Position numbers and translations under genes: made by a program. The notes beneath the pieces are model-generated. The model made no database searches and was not told the DNA's origin. It saw only the letters and a program-made list of their open reading frames with translations. Of a DNA stretch of 64,000 nucleotides, positions 42,495 to 51,622 are shown in pieces; the stretch's first letter is position 1, and every line of letters begins with the position of its first letter. The stretch is from the NCBI GenBank assembly GCA_964462985.1, contig CAYXAA010000004.1, positions 128,073 to 192,072 of the forward strand, written 5' to 3'. This DNA is from CAYXAA01 sp964462985. Lineage in GTDB: Bacteria > Pseudomonadota > Alphaproteobacteria > Rhizobiales > Stappiaceae.

Positions 42495-43189
42495 GCGGCC
42501 ACCCCGACTCGGCGGGCAAGCGCCCGCGCAACGAGTTCCGAGGCGATCAGGGCCGCAAAGGCAACCACGGCCGCAATAATCGTCAGCCGGAAGGCGGCAA
42601 GATCGCCGTCCGGAGTCTGGGCCGCGGTGTAGAGTGCCAGGGCCAGGGTGCGGGTCTCGCCGGGAATATTGGAGACGAAGGTGATGGTCGCGCCGAACTC
42701 ACCCATTGCCTTGGCGAAACCCAGAATAGCCGCGGCGAGAATGCCTGGCGCCGCCAGCGGCAGCGTGACGACAAGGAAGACGACGGCGCGACCCACGCCG
42801 AGTGTCGCGGCCGCTTCGTCGAGCTTCGGGTCGACCGCTTCGATGGCGAGCCGGATCGGGCGGACCATGAGGGGAAAGGCCATCACCCCTGCAGCGAGCG
42901 CGGCGCCGGCCCAGTTGAACGCGAAGACGATGCCAAAATGCTCATCCAGGAAACTGCCCACCGGACCGCGGCGTCCAAACAGCACGAGCAGGATGAAACC
43001 TGTCACCACCGGCGGCAGAACCAGCGGCATATGGACGAGGCCATTGAGCAGACCGTGCCCGGGGAAGCGCCAGCGCGCGAGCGCATAGCCGACAAAGATG
43101 GCCAGGGGCAGGGTCGCGGCGAGTGCGGCCGCCGCCACTTTGAGCGTCAGCGTGAGCGCCTGCCATTCTGCCGGGTCGAGGCTCAGCAC
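42491..43189 (-). CDS. modB: Molybdate ABC transporter permease ModB
   Basis: 232 aa from the GTG at 43189 (VLSLDPAEWQAL, the expected ModB opening; GGAG nine bases upstream). A TTG 63 bases earlier is less likely. Helices around LPLAIFVGYALARW and VVTGFILLVLFGRRGP, and the coupling loop FAKAMGEFGATITF, are typical. Inner-membrane channel for molybdate or tungstate. Confidence 0.93.
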   Translation of the reverse strand: MLSLDPAEWQALTLTLKVAAAALAATLPLAIFVGYALARWRFPGHGLLNGLVHMPLVLPPVVTGFILLVLFGRRGPVGSFLDEHFGIVFAFNWAGAALAAGVMAFPLMVRPIRLAIEAVDPKLDEAAATLGVGRAVVFLVVTLPLAAPGILAAAILGFAKAMGEFGATITFVSNIPGETRTLALALYTAAQTPDGDLAAFRLTIIAAVVAFAALIASELVARALARRVGVAA

Positions 43190-43279
43190 AGTCGATTTTC
43201 TCCACGTGGTCTGGGTTGGCTGCGTCAACACGAATGCCGGATAAACCAGCAAATGTTAACCGCTATCGACGTCGCTCGC

Positions 43280-44053
43280 TCAGTCCAGGGTAGCGAGCCC
43301 GGCGGCGGCAAAGGCTGCACGCGCGGCCGGCTCCTGCAGGAACTCGAGGAAGCGGATCGCGTTCGGCTTCGCCGCCTTCGTCACCGCGGCGGGATAGATG
43401 ATGGGTGGGTGACTGTCTTCCGGAAAGCGAGCGACCACGGCAACATCCGGCTCGGCGGCGGCGTCCGAGAAATAGACGATGCCGAGCGGAGCCTCACCGC
43501 GGGCCACGGTAGCCAGGGCAACGCGGACGTTCTCCATCGGCGCCAATTGTCCGGCAATGCCGTTCCAAAGGCCGAGTGCCGTCAGCGCCGCCTTGCCATA
43601 GCGCCCGGCCGGCACCGTATCGGGGTCGGCAATGGCAAGACGTCCGTCGCCGAGACGGGCGCCAAGCGCTTCAGGGGTCAGATCGAGAGCAGACGCCGCA
43701 TTCGCCGGCGCGACGACAACCAGGGAGTTGCCGGCGATGGACCGGATCGTCGCCTGATCCACTGAGCCTGTCGCCTCGAGAAGATCCATCCACGCACGAT
43801 CGGCGGAGATGAACACGTCCGCCGGCGCCCCGGCCTCGATCTGGCGCGCGAGATTGGAGGTGCCGGCAAAGGAGAACACCACCGGGACTCCGGTTTCGGC
43901 GGTGAAGGCCGCCCCGGTTGTCTCAAGTGCATCCTTGAGACTCGCGGCGGCAAAAACGGTCAGCCCCTCAGCCGACCGAGCGGGCGATGCGGCCGCACCG
44001 GCGGCGGCACAGGCGACCAGCAGCACCGTCGCGAGGCGGCAAAGCATGTGCAT
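43280..44053 (-). CDS. modA: Molybdate-binding protein ModA
   Basis: 257 aa with a signal peptide ending about SPARSAE, then LTVFAAASLKDALE (oxyanion-binding serine), FSFAGTSNLARQIEAGAPADVFISAD and the C-terminal FLEFLQEPAARAAFAAAGL. Periplasmic receptor for molybdate/tungstate. GAGGAAG precedes the ATG. A 26-bp palindrome upstream is probably its ModE operator. Confidence 0.94.
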   Translation of the reverse strand: MHMLCRLATVLLVACAAAGAAASPARSAEGLTVFAAASLKDALETTGAAFTAETGVPVVFSFAGTSNLARQIEAGAPADVFISADRAWMDLLEATGSVDQATIRSIAGNSLVVVAPANAASALDLTPEALGARLGDGRLAIADPDTVPAGRYGKAALTALGLWNGIAGQLAPMENVRVALATVARGEAPLGIVYFSDAAAEPDVAVVARFPEDSHPPIIYPAAVTKAAKPNAIRFLEFLQEPAARAAFAAAGLATLD

Positions 44054-44063
44054 GGCTTCCTCA

Positions 44064-44089
44064 TCGATATGTTCAAATGAACATATCGA
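44064..44089. promoter_or_regulatory. Mo-box-like palindrome before modA
   Basis: TCGATATGTTC and GAACATATCGA flank AAAT, giving 11-bp perfect arms (26 bp in all) 10 bp upstream of the modA start. It resembles known ModE/Mop boxes (CG-n-TATAT half sites). Repression of modABC under molybdate is the expected role. Confidence 0.75.
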
Positions 44090-44091
44090 AC

Positions 44092-44469
44092 CTACCCGCG
44101 CTTCTTCTCCTGCTCAAGCGGCAGGACCGCGGCCGTGGCGAGCGCGGCGATCTCCCCGGCGGCAGCCGTGGCGAGTGCGCCTTCGATCGCGCGAAAGCGG
44201 GTGAGGATGTCGGCGCCGAGCGGCGTCAGCCGAGCGCCGCCGCCGCCTGCGCCGCCCTTTTCCGTTTCCACCAGAGGCGACGAAAAGCTGCGATTGAGGT
44301 CGCCAATCAAAGTCCAGGCGCGCTTGTAGCTCATTCCGAGCCGCCGTCCGGCGGCGCTGAGGGAGCCGGTTTCGGCAATGCCCTGAAGCAGATCAGCCTT
44401 GCCCGGACCGAAGGCGACACCCGGCCGAAGGACAATTCGGATGCGCAGTTTGGGAAATGCGTCTGACAT
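44092..44469 (-). CDS. modE: ModE-type HTH regulator without molybdate-binding domain
   Basis: 125 aa from the ATG at 44469. Only the N-terminal LysR-like winged helix of ModE is present (LLQGIAETGSLSAAGRRLG, then MSYKRAWTLIGDLNR, with the typical GGAGGGGARLTPLG wing). The two TOBE/molbindin domains of E. coli ModE are missing, as in short alphaproteobacterial homologues, so molybdate sensing must occur otherwise. It lies upstream of modA on the same strand with the palindrome between. Confidence 0.88.
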   Translation of the reverse strand: MSDAFPKLRIRIVLRPGVAFGPGKADLLQGIAETGSLSAAGRRLGMSYKRAWTLIGDLNRSFSSPLVETEKGGAGGGGARLTPLGADILTRFRAIEGALATAAAGEIAALATAAVLPLEQEKKRG

Positions 44470-44501
44470 GGGGCCAAGGGTAAAGCGGACGCGCCGCAGG
44501 G

Positions 44502-46115
44502 TCACGCGCCGCCGCGCCGGTCTTCACGGATCATCTCCGCCGCCTTTTCGGCGATCATCATCACCGGTGCCGCGGTATTGCCCGAGACGATTGTCGGCAT
44601 GATGGAGGCATCAACCACCCGGAGTCCGGCAAGTCCGCGCAACCGGAGCCGGCCGTCAACCACCGCATCATCATCGACACCCATTCGGCAGGTACCTACC
44701 GGATGAAAGATCGTGGTGGCGATGTCGCCGGCGGCCGCGGCGAGATCCTCGTCACTCCGAATCTTGATTCCCGGCAGGTGCTCCACAGGCTGATACTTTC
44801 GCAGCGCGTCCGCCGCCATCACCTTGCGTGCGAGGCGGATCGAATCGGCTGCAACGCGGCGATCTGGCTCCGCCGAGAGATAATTCGGCCGGATCTCCGG
44901 CTGCTCCGCCGGATCGGGCGAGACGGAATGGACGTGACCTCGGCTTTCCGGTCGAAGATTGCAGACGCTGACCGTTACGGCTGGAAAGCGGTGCAACGGC
45001 TCTCCGAAGCGGTCCAGCGACAGCGGCTGGACGTGGAACTCGACGTTGGCTGTCTCATAGGCCGGGTCCGAGCGCGCAAAGACGCCAAGCTGGCTCGGTG
45101 CCATTGCCATGGGTCCGGAGCGGCCGACGAAATATTCCAAGGCGATCCTCGCTTTCCCCGTCAACGTCGCCGCGCGCTCGTTTAGCGTCAAGGCGTTCGT
45201 GACCTTGAAGACGGTCCGGATCTGCAGGTGGTCCTGCAGGTTCTCGCCGACCGAGGGACGCTCCAGCACCACGGGCACGCCAAGCCGTGTCAGCACCTGC
45301 GGTCGGCCGATGCCGGAGAGCTCCAGGAGGTGGGGTGAGCCGATCGCCCCGGCCGACAGGATGACCTCGCCTTCGGCCGCGACCTTCGCCGGCTCGCCGT
45401 TGACAGTCAGTTCGAGCCCCCGCGCCCGTCCATCCTCGACAATCACCCGCCGCGCCGTCGCACGGGTGACCACCTTGAGGTTCGGTCGCGACAGCACCGG
45501 CCTGAGGAAGCCCTTGGCGGCAGTCCAGCGCACGCCCCTCCGCTGCGTGACCTCGAAGTAGCCTGAACCGAAATTGTCGCCGCGGTTGAAGTCGTCCGAC
45601 TTGGGGATTCCGAGCTCGGCGCAGGCGTCCCGCACCGCATCGAGGATTTCCCAGGACAGCCGCTGGCGCTCGACCCGACACTCGCCGCCCTGGGCATGAT
45701 AGTCGTCACGACGTTCGTGATGATCCTCTTGGCGGAGAAAGTAGGGCAGGACATCGTCCCATCCCCAGCCGGTGAGGCCGAGCTGACGCCAGCCGTCGTA
45801 GTCACGGGCCTGGCCGCGCATGTAGATCATGCCATTGATGGCGGAGCAGCCGCCGAGCACCTTGCCCCGGGGATAGGCTAAGCGCCGGCCGTTGAGGCCC
45901 GGCTCGGGCGCGGTGGAGTAGCCCCAGTCGGTGCGGGGATTGTTCATGCAGTAAAGATAACCGACCGGGATGTGGATCCAGAAATAGTCGTCGCGACCGC
46001 CGGCTTCGAGCAGGAGAACGCGAATGTCCGGATCGGCGGAGAGCCTGTTGGCGAGCACACAGCCCGCCGAGCCTGCGCCGACGATCACGTAGTCCCAGTG
46101 GCCGAGGTCCCGCAT
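44502..46115 (-). CDS. GMC-family FAD alcohol/choline dehydrogenase-like oxidoreductase
   Basis: 537 aa. FAD motif VIVGAGSAGCVLANRLS (about residues 10-26), LEAGG, GMC signature 1 (GKVLGGCSAINGMIYMRG), signature 2 (SAGAIGSPHLLELSGIG), and the C-terminal active-site His/Asn regions FHPVGTCRMG and SGNTAAPVMMIAEKAA. Typical substrates are choline or long-chain or aromatic alcohols. No betaine genes are adjacent, so betA is not claimed. Thirty-two bases upstream of modE. Confidence 0.9.
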   Translation of the reverse strand: MRDLGHWDYVIVGAGSAGCVLANRLSADPDIRVLLLEAGGRDDYFWIHIPVGYLYCMNNPRTDWGYSTAPEPGLNGRRLAYPRGKVLGGCSAINGMIYMRGQARDYDGWRQLGLTGWGWDDVLPYFLRQEDHHERRDDYHAQGGECRVERQRLSWEILDAVRDACAELGIPKSDDFNRGDNFGSGYFEVTQRRGVRWTAAKGFLRPVLSRPNLKVVTRATARRVIVEDGRARGLELTVNGEPAKVAAEGEVILSAGAIGSPHLLELSGIGRPQVLTRLGVPVVLERPSVGENLQDHLQIRTVFKVTNALTLNERAATLTGKARIALEYFVGRSGPMAMAPSQLGVFARSDPAYETANVEFHVQPLSLDRFGEPLHRFPAVTVSVCNLRPESRGHVHSVSPDPAEQPEIRPNYLSAEPDRRVAADSIRLARKVMAADALRKYQPVEHLPGIKIRSDEDLAAAAGDIATTIFHPVGTCRMGVDDDAVVDGRLRLRGLAGLRVVDASIMPTIVSGNTAAPVMMIAEKAAEMIREDRRGGA

Positions 46116-46361
46116 TCCTCCCCCCTGACGTCATTCTTGTTGATCGAGCCGGCTCGAAGGAGACATTGCGACCGCGGGAGGGTCAAGCCGTAACTTGGCG
46201 GCAGCGCCAGTCCCGCGCCGATCGTGTGAGACCGCAATCGGTTGCCTGTTTACCTCGGACACACGTTTCAATCGTAGAATTTCGCGACGGGCCGGGCGCA
46301 GGACGCACAACTTGCAGCATCCGCCTCTTGCTCGTCATTCACCGCCGGGGGGCGTCGCATC

Positions 46362-47606
46362 ATGCTGGAACGGACCTTCGAGACCACTGCTCGGCGTGTG
46401 CTTGGGTGGTGCTTCGACCTCTACCGGCCGCTCCGTGGCATCGCCGGGGCGGCCGTGCTGGGGGTGTATGTCGCCATGGTGGCGAGCGTCGTCGCCGTCT
46501 TCCCGACGTCAAACTGGGACATGGCCGCCTATACGGCGGTATTGCTGGAGAACGAGGCCGCCGACAAGCCGGCCCTGCACCGTCAAGCCTGGGATACCGT
46601 CCGGGACAACGTCAGCGCCGGCGAATTCATGGTGCTGACGAGGGACCGGCCCTACCGGATCCGGCAATATGAGGATCCGGACGCCTTCTTCACCATGCTT
46701 TCGTTCTACCGCATGAAGATCCTCTATATCGAGACGGCGAAGTCGCTCGCCGAGGTAGTGGACCCCGTAAAGGCGCTGCGGCTCGTCTCGATCCTGTCGG
46801 CCGTTGCCTCTGGGCTGGTGCTGCTTGCTTGGCTCGCCGACCGAAGGGCCCTCGCCTACGGCCCGGTGCTGGCCGCTTTTCTGGTACTCGCAGGCTTTGG
46901 CGAGGCTGCCGCTCTGGTTACGCCGGATCTCTATGCTTCGGTGTTCCTGCTGCTTGCCGGACTGTTCTACGTGAAGAGGCTGGATGTGCTGTCTGCCGCG
47001 GCACTGGTCCTTGCGTTTCTGGTCCGGCCCGACACTCTCGCCTTCATCGGCGTATTCTTCGTCTTCGCCTGGATCTATGGCGAGGCGCGCATTGCCATGA
47101 CGCTGTCGTTCATCGCAGCCGCAATCGGTTATCTATTCGTCGTCACCGACAGCAGTCATCCAGGCTGGTGGGCGCACCTGTGGTTCTCGCACATCGAATA
47201 TGTCCCGACGCTCGAAGGCTTTTCGCCACCGTTCTCTGCGCTCGTCTATCTGCAGATCCTGGTGCGCGCGACGGTACGATCGCTCATGAACCAGACCTGG
47301 CTGGCGTGCCTGTTCGGCCTTGTGGTTTTCTTTGTCGCGACGATAGACCCGGATCGGCTCGCCCGCCGCGACAAGGTACTCCTTTATGCAGTCGCCGCCT
47401 CGATTTTTGCCAAGTATCTCGTCTTTCCGCACTACGAAACACGATTCTACCTGCCCTACCTGACGATCCTCGCAGTGGTGTCGCTGACCGGCTACGCGGC
47501 CCAGGCCGCGGGCACTCAGGTTTCGGCGGCCTCCACAACCGCGCGATCGACCTCAGCGACCAACGCAGGATCGAGCTCGAGCCGAGCCGCGAGCATGGCG
47601 AGATAG
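46362..47606 (+). CDS. Polytopic membrane protein of unknown function
   Basis: 414 aa with about nine hydrophobic helices, including AAVLGVYVAMVASVVAVFP and SILSAVASGLVLLAWLA, a periplasmic-looking loop with WDMAAY near residue 52, and LVTPDLYASVFLLLAGLFYV. The general look is of GT-C-fold glycosyltransferases or DUF2029-like proteins, but no catalytic motif is clear, so I do not assign one. The last 30 residues are serine/alanine-rich (SSSSRAASMAR) and overlap the convergent gene at 47516. The original stop may have been lost. Confidence 0.75.
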   Translation: MLERTFETTARRVLGWCFDLYRPLRGIAGAAVLGVYVAMVASVVAVFPTSNWDMAAYTAVLLENEAADKPALHRQAWDTVRDNVSAGEFMVLTRDRPYRIRQYEDPDAFFTMLSFYRMKILYIETAKSLAEVVDPVKALRLVSILSAVASGLVLLAWLADRRALAYGPVLAAFLVLAGFGEAAALVTPDLYASVFLLLAGLFYVKRLDVLSAAALVLAFLVRPDTLAFIGVFFVFAWIYGEARIAMTLSFIAAAIGYLFVVTDSSHPGWWAHLWFSHIEYVPTLEGFSPPFSALVYLQILVRATVRSLMNQTWLACLFGLVVFFVATIDPDRLARRDKVLLYAVAASIFAKYLVFPHYETRFYLPYLTILAVVSLTGYAAQAAGTQVSAASTTARSTSATNAGSSSSRAASMAR

Positions 47607-48247
47607 CCGCGTTCCGCCGGGTGGTCCGGATCGATTGCAAGCCGTGACGCGGCATAGATCTCGACCGCCTGCTCCATCGTTGTAGCACCCGAAACCACAC
47701 GCTCTATATCGAGTGGCTTGGCCAACTCATTGTCAATGAAGGCCCTTTCTTCGGCACCGAGGCCCGCCTCCTCCATCTTGTCGAAAATGCGCGCTCTTTC
47801 TGTCTGATCGATGTGCCCGTCTGCCTTGGCGGCGGCAATCATCGCGGTCAGGAGCGTCAAGGCGAAGCGCTGTTGGCCCCCCGGCGTCCGCTCCGGTGCG
47901 AAGGGCGAGTCGCTCGGCGGCGGCAGCACCGGCGTGTCGTGGCGTGCCGGGGTATTGCCGGGCTGCGGCTGGGCGGACTTGTTGTCCTGCCAGTCCCGAT
48001 AGGCCTTGTAGGCCAGCCCGGCAACGAGGGCCATGCCGCCATAGGTCAGCGCCTTCTTGCCGATCTTTCGGCCCGACTTCGTTCCAAGCAGGAGGCCGGC
48101 GAGTCCGCCGGCAAGCGCCCCGCCCGCAAGTCCGCCGGTATTGGAGCGTAAAAGATCCTGGCCGCGCGCCAGCGTGTCGCCACGCGAGACGTCGCCGAGA
48201 CCGCCGGCCCCCATGAACTGGTCGAGGAGCTTTTTGGTGTCGAACAT
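47516..48247 (-). CDS. DUF533 / TerB-like (YebE-type) protein
   Basis: 243 aa from the ATG at 48247. A glycine-rich segment (GGLAGGALAGGLAGLLLGT) and hydrophobic GGMALVAGLAYKAYRDW precede a proline-rich linker and a C-terminal TerB-like helical domain with LLTAMIAAAKADGHIDQTE (about residues 130-148). This is the DUF533/YebE family, inner-membrane-associated and of unknown function. It overlaps the unknown membrane protein tail to tail by 91 bp. Confidence 0.86.
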   Translation of the reverse strand: MFDTKKLLDQFMGAGGLGDVSRGDTLARGQDLLRSNTGGLAGGALAGGLAGLLLGTKSGRKIGKKALTYGGMALVAGLAYKAYRDWQDNKSAQPQPGNTPARHDTPVLPPPSDSPFAPERTPGGQQRFALTLLTAMIAAAKADGHIDQTERARIFDKMEEAGLGAEERAFIDNELAKPLDIERVVSGATTMEQAVEIYAASRLAIDPDHPAERGYLAMLAARLELDPALVAEVDRAVVEAAET

Positions 48248-48329
48248 CGCTTGCCTGCCTCCTGCCGTACGAATCCGTGCCAAGCGCACATGGGCAGTCG
48301 CGGGCGCTCGCACAAGGGCGCGCGCTGCG

Positions 48330-48806
48330 TCATCCCTCGATCGGCAGCTGACCACTGTCCTTCAGCGTGTCGAGAGCGATGAACGAGCGGACGTTTTGAA
48401 CCGCCTCGTGCGGCAACAGTTCGTCGTTGATCAGCGCTGCGAGCGCCTTCAGGTCGCGAGCCACCACCTTGAGCATGTAATCCATGTCGCCGGTGAGTGC
48501 ATGGGCCTCCTGCACCGCCGGGAGGGCGCGAACAAGCTCATGGAAGCGTCGGGCATTCTGCCGGCTATGGGTGGCAAGCGCAACACCGACAAAGGCCGTG
48601 ACAGTCAGCCCAAGTGCGGCAGGATCGAGGTCGGCGTGGTAGCCGCGCACAACGCGCGCCGCCTCAAGCCTCTGGCGACGGCGCGACACTTGTGACGCCG
48701 ACAAACCGATGCGGCCTCCGAGTTCCTGATTGGTCGCCGTGGCGTCCTCCTGCAGCCGCGCAAGCAGTTTTCGGTCAAAGCGGTCCAATTCAATCATTTC
48801 GTGCAT
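48330..48806 (-). CDS. Lrp/AsnC-family transcriptional regulator
   Basis: 158 aa. N-terminal HTH (LDRFDRKLLARLQEDATATN then LGGRIGLSASQVSRRRQRLE) and a C-terminal RAM domain (VQEAHALTGDMDYMLKVVARD near residue 100). Divergent from 4-hydroxyphenylpyruvate dioxygenase across 125 bp, the usual arrangement for a tyrosine- or homogentisate-pathway regulator. It probably activates that gene in response to tyrosine or phenylalanine. Confidence 0.9.
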   Translation of the reverse strand: MHEMIELDRFDRKLLARLQEDATATNQELGGRIGLSASQVSRRRQRLEAARVVRGYHADLDPAALGLTVTAFVGVALATHSRQNARRFHELVRALPAVQEAHALTGDMDYMLKVVARDLKALAALINDELLPHEAVQNVRSFIALDTLKDSGQLPIEG

Positions 48807-48931
48807 CTATCAGCTAGTCTACGCACAATCTGCGCGCAAATGTGGCTGTTGGCAACCCCCTTCTCACACCTCGTGCAGGGCGTTCAGGTCATAATGAAAT
48901 CCACGTAGGCACAACATCGAGGAGGATGATC

Positions 48932-50044
48932 ATGGGCCCGTTTCCGCACGACGCCCCGCCGGCCAAGATCACCGCGGACAATCCTGCCGGTACGGACGGT
49001 TTCGAGTTCGTCGAGTTTGCCCATCCCGACCCGGAGAAGCTCGACGTCTTGTTTCGCAAGATGGGCTACACACCCGTCGCCCGGCACAAGACCAAGGCGC
49101 TCACCGTCTATCGTCAGGGCGACATCAACTACGTACTCAATGCCGAACCCGGCTCATTCGGCATGCGCTTCGTTGAAGAGCACGGGCCTTGCGCGCCGTC
49201 TATGGCCTGGCGCGTTGTCGATGCCCAGAAGGCGTTCGCCCATGCGGTCGCCAACGGCGCAGAGGCTTATGAGGGTAACGACAAGACGCTGAACGTGCCG
49301 GCAATCAAGGGAATTGGGGGATCGCTGATCTATTTCGTTGAACGCTACGGTGACAAGGGTTCGGCCTACACTGAAGAGTTCGAGTGGCTTGACGCCGTGG
49401 ATCCGCGGCCCGAAGGAGTAGGCTTCTACTACCTCGACCATCTGACACACAACGTTTACCGCGGCAATATGGACAAGTGGTGGGACTTCTACCGCACCCT
49501 ATTCAACTTCAAGCAGATCCACTTCTTCAACATCGACGGCCGCATCACGGGTCTCGTCAGCCGCGCCATAACCTCACCTTGCGGCAAGATCCGAATTCCG
49601 CTCAACGAATCCAAGGACGACACCAGCCAGATCGAAGAATATCTTCGGAAGTACAAGGGTGAGGGCATTCAGCACATCGCCGTTGGCACCGACGCGATCT
49701 ACGAGGCAACCGACAGGCTGGCGGCGAATGGTCTGAAGTTCATGCCCGGTCCGCCCGACACCTACTACGAGATGTCGCACAACCGGGTGCATGGCCATAA
49801 CGAGCCGATCGAGCGCATGAAAAAGCACGGTATCCTGATCGACGGCGAGGGTGTCGTCGACGGCGGCACGACGAAGATCCTGCTGCAGATCTTCTCCAAA
49901 ACCGTGATAGGGCCGATCTTCTTCGAGTTCATCCAGCGGAAAGGTGACGAGGGCTTCGGCGAGGGCAATTTCCGTGCATTGTTCGAATCAATCGAAGAGG
50001 ATCAGATCCGACGCGGCGTGCTGAAGGCCGACGCTGCGGAGTGA
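48932..50044 (+). CDS. hppD: 4-hydroxyphenylpyruvate dioxygenase
   Basis: 370 aa from the ATG at 48932, since GAGGAGG abuts the ATG six bases earlier and spaces this one properly. Non-heme iron ligands are His170 (YYLDHLTHNV), His248 (GIQHIAVGTD) and Glu332 (FFEFIQRKG), with two glyoxalase-fold repeats. It converts 4-hydroxyphenylpyruvate to homogentisate in tyrosine degradation. Homogentisate dioxygenase and later enzymes are not adjacent. Confidence 0.96.
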   Translation: MGPFPHDAPPAKITADNPAGTDGFEFVEFAHPDPEKLDVLFRKMGYTPVARHKTKALTVYRQGDINYVLNAEPGSFGMRFVEEHGPCAPSMAWRVVDAQKAFAHAVANGAEAYEGNDKTLNVPAIKGIGGSLIYFVERYGDKGSAYTEEFEWLDAVDPRPEGVGFYYLDHLTHNVYRGNMDKWWDFYRTLFNFKQIHFFNIDGRITGLVSRAITSPCGKIRIPLNESKDDTSQIEEYLRKYKGEGIQHIAVGTDAIYEATDRLAANGLKFMPGPPDTYYEMSHNRVHGHNEPIERMKKHGILIDGEGVVDGGTTKILLQIFSKTVIGPIFFEFIQRKGDEGFGEGNFRALFESIEEDQIRRGVLKADAAE

Positions 50045-50060
50045 TCGCGGTTGGCTATTG

Positions 50061-51485
50061 TCAGGCGCCGAGCGACGGCAGCGGCTCGGCGTCGGCGGTG
50101 CTACGGTTTTCCGAGCGATGGCGACGAAGATCGCCGAGGATCGCCCGAGCCCACGCCGACGCGTCCTTTTCGCAGATGCGATCGTAGAGCGCCTGCCAGC
50201 GTTGTCGCCGCTGTTCGAGCGGCATCGTGAGCGCGGTCTGCAGCGCGGCGGCGACGCCTTCCGCCGAATGCGGATTGACGATCAGCGCCTCGGGCATGTC
50301 CTCCGCCGCGCCGGCAAAGCGCGACAGCACCAACACTCCCGGATCCTCGGCCCGTTGAGCCGCAATATACTCCTTCGCCACAAGGTTCATCCCGTCGCGC
50401 AGCGGCGTCACCAGGGCGACGCGGCTGGCGCGGTAGATGCCGGCGAGCGCGCGGCGGGTAAAGGAGCGCGCCATGAAGCGGATCGGGGTCCAGTCAAGAT
50501 CAGCGAACCGGCCGTTGATATGGCCCGTCAGTTCCTCGAGCTCGCGGCGAATTTCCGCATAGGCATCGAGTTCGGAGCGCGATGGCGGCGCCACCTGCAT
50601 AAAGCTCACCACGCCGCGATTTTCGGGATAGTCCTCGAGCAGCTTCTCGAACGCCCGGAACCGTTCGGGCAGCCCTTTGGAATAGTCGATGCGATCCACG
50701 CCGATGATCTGGCGCCGCCCTTGCAGCAACCGCTCCACACGGGCAGTGTGGCGTCGGGCGTCGGGCGTTGTCGCCAGCCGGGAGAAGGAGGCGGCGTCGA
50801 TGCCGATGGGATAGGCTCTGACAACGACGCAGCGACCACCGGCGGAGACAATCCCGTCGCCCAGATCCTTGCCGCCGATCTCATCCACCACGAAACGGCG
50901 GAAATTGTCCGCATCCCGGGACGTCTGGAACCCGATCAGATCATAGGCGAGCATCCTGCGAACAAGCGCATCTGCACCGGGAAGGCCTGCCAGAATTTCC
51001 GGCGCCGGAAATGGTATGTGCAGAAAGAACGCCATCGGATTGTTGACTTCCATCGCCCTCAGTTCTGCGGCAAAGGCGAAGAAGTGATAATCGTGCACCC
51101 AGATCAGATCATCCGGCTGCAGAAGCGGCCGCAGCCGCGCGGCAAAGCGCTCGTTTACCTTACGGTAGTTCTCCTCGTAGCGCTGACGGAACTCTGCAAG
51201 GTCGAGCCTATAGTGCAGCACCGGCCATAACGTGCGGTTGGCATAGCCGGCATAATACCCGTCGTAATCCTCCTGCGTCATATCGAGCCGCGCAAGCGTC
51301 ACCTTGCGAACCTGGTCGGTGTAGAGCGTGCCGAATGTGCCCTGCTCGGACAGCTCGCCGCTCCAGCCGAACCACACCCCACCGGTTTCTTGCAGCACAT
51401 CGACGAGGGCGACAGCAAGGCCGCCCGCCTTGCCAGTATCCTTCAACGGGCCGACGCGGTTCGAAACGACGACGAGACGAGACAT
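50061..51485 (-). CDS. otsA: Trehalose-6-phosphate synthase OtsA
   Basis: 474 aa from the ATG at 51485. GT20 motifs: VVVSNRVGP at the N-terminus, KAGGLAVAL, WVHDYHFFAF (about residues 130-139), FLHIPFPAPEIL, GVDRIDYSKGLPERF and TPLRDGMNLVAKEY. It joins UDP-glucose (or another NDP-glucose) and glucose-6-phosphate. Downstream of otsB and the GH15 gene on the same strand, 137 bp after the latter. It converges on hppD. Confidence 0.95.
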   Translation of the reverse strand: MSRLVVVSNRVGPLKDTGKAGGLAVALVDVLQETGGVWFGWSGELSEQGTFGTLYTDQVRKVTLARLDMTQEDYDGYYAGYANRTLWPVLHYRLDLAEFRQRYEENYRKVNERFAARLRPLLQPDDLIWVHDYHFFAFAAELRAMEVNNPMAFFLHIPFPAPEILAGLPGADALVRRMLAYDLIGFQTSRDADNFRRFVVDEIGGKDLGDGIVSAGGRCVVVRAYPIGIDAASFSRLATTPDARRHTARVERLLQGRRQIIGVDRIDYSKGLPERFRAFEKLLEDYPENRGVVSFMQVAPPSRSELDAYAEIRRELEELTGHINGRFADLDWTPIRFMARSFTRRALAGIYRASRVALVTPLRDGMNLVAKEYIAAQRAEDPGVLVLSRFAGAAEDMPEALIVNPHSAEGVAAALQTALTMPLEQRRQRWQALYDRICEKDASAWARAILGDLRRHRSENRSTADAEPLPSLGA

Positions 51486-51622
51486 CCTCTCTGTTACTCT
51501 CCTTGGCTGCCGACTCGGCCGCAGGCCAGCTCCTGAAGCCATCTCGCGATCAGCACACTGCTGTCGCGGACCCGATCATTCCCAATTCCAGAGCACCCTT
51601 TCGCTCAGCGACGAAGAGGACG

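Noticed and set aside
44502..46115. Choline dehydrogenase betA
   Set aside because: GMC family motifs are clear, but betB, betI and choline transport genes are absent, so the substrate cannot be named.
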